64,000 bases of DNA from Desulfuromonas thiophila (lineage in GTDB: Bacteria > Desulfobacterota > Desulfuromonadia > Desulfuromonadales > Desulfuromonadaceae). The position numbers and the translations under genes were made by a program. Positions 60,847 to 64,000 of this stretch are shown here, in pieces. The stretch covers positions 18,134 through 82,133 of the forward strand of contig NZ_FNAQ01000011.1 in NCBI RefSeq assembly GCF_900101955.1, in the 5' to 3' direction. The notes under the pieces are model-generated. The model saw only the letters and a program-made list of their open reading frames with translations, was not told the DNA's origin and made no database searches. Position 1 is the stretch's first letter. Every line of letters starts with the position of its first letter.

Positions 60847-62037
60847 CTATTTGTTAGTCAGGGCGGCGACGCCCGGCAATATCTTGCCTTCAAGGAATTC
60901 CAGCGATGCGCCACCGCCGGTAGAAATATGGGTCATTTTATCATTCAGGCCAGCCTGGTTAACGGCCGAAACCGAATCGCCGCCGCCGATGATCGACAGG
61001 GCCGTGCTTGCCGCCAGAGCTTGAGCGACGGCAAAGGTTCCCTGGGCAAAAGCGGGAAACTCGAACACGCCCATCGGACCATTCCAGATTACCGTGGCGG
61101 CATGGGCGATAACCTCAGCATAGCGTTCGGCGGTTTGTGGTCCGATATCCAGCCCCATCTGGTCGGCAGGAAAAGCCGCGTTGTCACACAGACTGACGGG
61201 CGCATCCTTGGCGAAGGCGGGCGCCACCCGGTGGTCACTGGGCAGCAACAACTGTACCCCCTTGACTCGGGCCTGCTCCATTAAGGAGCGAGCCAACTCC
61301 AGCTGTTCGGTTTCCACCAGCGAGGTGCCAACCTCGCTGCCCTGCGCCCTTAAAAAGGTGTAGGCCATACCGCCACCGATCAGCAGACTGTCGACCTTGT
61401 CGAGCAGGCGGGTGATGACCGGAATCTTGTCGCTGACCTTGGCGCCCCCAAGGATGGCGACGAACGGTCGCTTGGGCTGTTCCAGGGCCTGTCCAAGATA
61501 CTGCAGTTCCTTGGCCATCAGAAAGCCGGCTGCTGCCGGCTGCACCAGTCGTGCAATACCTTCGGTAGACGCATGGGCACGATGGGCGGTGCCGAAGGCA
61601 TCATTGACATAGAGTTCCGCCAGCTTGGCCAGTTCGGCACAGAAGGCCGGCTCGTTTTTTTCTTCTCCAGCGTGAAAGCGCAGGTTTTCCAGCAGCAGCA
61701 CCTCGCCATTTTCCAGCTTGGCGGCCAGCTGTTCTACCGCTGGCCCAACGCAGTCCGGTGCCATGGTCACAGGACGATGCAGCAGCCGCGCCAAGTAGGG
61801 CGCTACTGGCGCCAAGCTGAATTCGGGCTTGGGCGCTCCCTTTGGCCGCCCCAGATGTGATGCCAGAATCAGGCGTCCTCCCTGGTCTAGAATGTGGCGG
61901 ATCGTGGGCAGGGCGGCGACGATGCGCGTGTCGTCGGCGACGAGCCCTTGGTCGCTGAGAGGGACATTGAAATCGACACGGCAGAACACCCGTTTACCCT
62001 GCAGGGAAAGATCGGTGACCGAAAGCTTGTTGAACAT
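60847..62037 (-). CDS. pgk: phosphoglycerate kinase
   Basis: Protein of 396 residues. [10 protein letters not shown] near 19-28, [24 protein letters not shown] and the C-terminal nucleotide-binding GGGDSVSAV are conserved. It transfers phosphate between 1,3-bisphosphoglycerate and ADP. GGAG precedes the ATG at 62037. It is the middle gene of the glycolytic operon. Confidence 0.96.
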   Translation of the reverse strand: MFNKLSVTDLSLQGKRVFCRVDFNVPLSDQGLVADDTRIVAALPTIRHILDQGGRLILASHLGRPKGAPKPEFSLAPVAPYLARLLHRPVTMAPDCVGPAVEQLAAKLENGEVLLLENLRFHAGEEKNEPAFCAELAKLAELYVNDAFGTAHRAHASTEGIARLVQPAAAGFLMAKELQYLGQALEQPKRPFVAILGGAKVSDKIPVITRLLDKVDSLLIGGGMAYTFLRAQGSEVGTSLVETEQLELARSLMEQARVKGVQLLLPSDHRVAPAFAKDAPVSLCDNAAFPADQMGLDIGPQTAERYAEVIAHAATVIWNGPMGVFEFPAFAQGTFAVAQALAASTALSIIGGGDSVSAVNQAGLNDKMTHISTGGGASLEFLEGKILPGVAALTNK

Positions 62038-62093
62038 GCCGGCAGCTCCTGTGCAATAAAAAGGGGGAAGGGGCGGAAATATTAAAGTAAACA

Positions 62094-62131
62094 ACAGCCG
62101 GCAGAAGGCTAAAAAACCCTTTGCCGGCTGT
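62094..62131 (-). terminator. hairpin between gap and pgk
   Basis: ACAGCCGGCA (62094-62103) pairs with TGCCGGCTGT (62122-62131), an 18-base loop between. On the minus strand it is followed by TTGTTTACTTT. It may partly terminate, or protect the gap message and set the gap:pgk ratio. Confidence 0.5.
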
Positions 62132-62156
62132 TGGCTGTTGATTGCTGCATGAGGAA

Positions 62157-63194
<1,038 letters not shown>

Positions 63195-63260
63195 TTAAAA
63201 CAAGTAAAAACGACAGGGGGGACGCGGTTCAATAACGATGTCGGTCCCTCAAACTCCGGA

Positions 63261-63289
63261 AGAATAGACAGCGACCCCTTTGGCGTCAA
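63261..63289 (-). promoter_or_regulatory. candidate promoter of gap-pgk-tpiA
   Basis: On the minus strand TTGACG (63284-63289) and TATTCT (63261-63266) are 17 bp apart, giving a leader of about 95 nt. No gene is seen in the rest of 63159-63528. Confidence 0.5.
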
Positions 63290-63432
63290 GGCCGGTCTCA
63301 TGGTTTTCGTAGGTATTTGCTTGCCAATGGTGGTTTCAAGGGGAAGACCCTTGCGATCGCAGGTTGCTGGCGCAGAGGATTTTCCCTTCGGTTGGTTTGG
63401 CGCTGCGGTGTTGATTGTTGTGGTAAAATTAC

Positions 63433-63473
63433 GCAAAACGCTCCACCGAACTTGTTCCGGTGGAGCGTTTTGC
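63433..63473. terminator. terminator hairpin downstream of the small membrane protein gene
   Basis: Two perfectly complementary 16-base arms (63433-63448, 63458-63473) enclose a 9-base loop. The outer A/T-rich ends let it work on both strands; on the minus strand it ends transcription from the 63529-63753 gene ahead of gap. Confidence 0.7.
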
Positions 63474-63528
63474 GGGGTTTAACAATTGTGATAACTACCT
63501 TTTGTGGGGCGACTGGGCGACCGTGCGA

Positions 63529-63753
63529 TCAGGCCTTGCCGCTGACTTCCTTCGGGCTGGCAACCGCCTTGACGATGCCGAACATCACCAGAGCAGCCGG
63601 AACCAGCTGGGCCACCAGGATCAGGCCGCAGAAGCCGAGGAACAACCAGACCAGCAGACCGCTGTGGTCAGCGCGCTGCGTGGCAGCAAACACCGGCGAG
63701 GCAACCAGCAACGAGGTCAACGAGAGCAGGGTGGTTTTAAGGATGGTTTTCAT
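63529..63753 (-). CDS. small exported or membrane protein, 74 aa
   Basis: Protein of 74 residues with an apparent signal peptide (cleavage near SPVFA-AT, residue 23) and one hydrophobic segment (about 33-62), ending in a short charged tail. GGAGGA precedes the ATG. It is similar over its whole length to the next gene, so the two are a tandem duplication. No function is known. Confidence 0.65.
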   Translation of the reverse strand: MKTILKTTLLSLTSLLVASPVFAATQRADHSGLLVWLFLGFCGLILVAQLVPAALVMFGIVKAVASPKEVSGKA

Positions 63754-63827
63754 GGCGTCCTCCTGTGCTTAAAGCGTTTATGGGGTTGAATCGGTTATCG
63801 GTTTGTTCCGTTGCCCTTGTGCCGGAG

Positions 63828-64000
63828 CTATTTCAGCGGCAGGGTTTCCTTGCTGTGGGTAACCGCCCGGGTAATGCCGACCAGCAACAGCAGCGACGGC
63901 AGAATCTGGGTGGCGATCAGCAGGGCAAAGAAGCCAAGGAATGCCCAGAGCAGAAAACCGCTGGAGGAAGCATCGGCCGCCGCGTAGACCGGCGAAGCCG
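63828..64000 (-). CDS. small membrane protein, tandem paralogue (5' end outside the window)
   Basis: Partial minus-strand gene ending at 63828-63830. The visible 56 residues start in ASPVYAAADASSSG and run through LLWAFLGFFALLIATQILP to a charged end (THSKETLPLK). SPV(Y/F)AA, the W-FLGF core, a following long hydrophobic stretch and the charged tail match the neighbouring 74-residue protein. The N terminus is cut by the window edge. Confidence 0.65.
   Translation of the reverse strand, partial: ASPVYAAADASSSGFLLWAFLGFFALLIATQILPSLLLLVGITRAVTHSKETLPLK

Overview
The window (about 60% GC, dense coding, many ATGA-type start/stop overlaps) reads as chromosomal core sequence of a Gram-negative deltaproteobacterium, most likely of the Desulfuromonadales (Geobacter/Desulfuromonas/Pelobacter group). 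This rests on remembered gene order rather than a database search: yicC-gmk-rpoZ-rel; a DHH-CBS-tRNA nucleotidyltransferase fusion followed by a site-2 protease, scpA-scpB and rluB; pheA-tyrA-aroA-cmk-ispH-rpsA-sppA-ihfB; and gap-pgk-tpiA-secG-tRNA-Leu. There are no insertion sequences, CRISPR arrays or rRNA genes.

Layout. 1-400: left edge with a decayed histidine-kinase tail. 401-3532: an AsmA-like envelope protein (minus) and a small hypothetical gene. 3656-7689: surface-polysaccharide start genes (polyprenyl-phosphate HexNAc-1-phosphate transferase, membrane 4,6-dehydratase, galE). 7686-11835: yicC, gmk, rpoZ and a (p)ppGpp synthetase. 11968-14458 (minus): purM, purN, a DUF523 gene and rpmB. 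14834-22686: rimI, pyrK, pyrD, the DHH/CBS/nucleotidyltransferase fusion, an M50 protease, scpA, scpB and rluB. 22876-31661: a TPR protein and ExeA-like ATPase, mutL-miaA-hfq, a DUF512 radical-SAM protein, a second TPR protein and a YcgN-like cysteine-cluster protein. 31755-39224: PilZ, tlyA, an SbcD-like/YhaN-like pair, HIT, a second RelA/SpoT homologue and a polysaccharide deacetylase. 39253-51530: a Bax-like lipoprotein (minus), yjbQ, the aromatic amino acid/cmk/ispH/rpsA/sppA/ihfB run, then an RluA-type synthase, lgt and a HAD phosphatase. 51509-55977 (minus): a four-gene signalling operon. 56292-57487: two divergent HTH regulators. 57614-63158 (minus): ilvC, tRNA-Leu, secG, tpiA, pgk, gap. 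63529-64000 (minus): two tandem small membrane proteins, the second cut by the window edge.

Most distinctive content. (1) The 51509-55977 operon encodes a small two-helix membrane protein, a sodium:solute-symporter-like sensor fused through an apparent STAC linker and a GAF domain to a SpoIIE/PP2C phosphatase, a STAS antagonist and an RsbW-like GHKL kinase. It has the parts of a partner-switching pathway with a transporter-like module as its input. (2) The two RelA/SpoT homologues have degenerated in opposite halves: the rpoZ-linked one has HDxxER instead of HDxxED but an intact synthetase, while the other keeps all hydrolase residues but has lost synthetase residues. (3) The SbcD-like partner of the YhaN-like ATPase has lost every recognisable metal ligand. 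(4) The CI/LexA-like regulator lacks both residues of the Ser-Lys self-cleavage dyad.

Promoters and terminators were called by eye from -35/-10 spacing and inverted repeats and are candidates. Start codons were moved inward from the longest open frame wherever a Shine-Dalgarno sequence or family alignment supported it.
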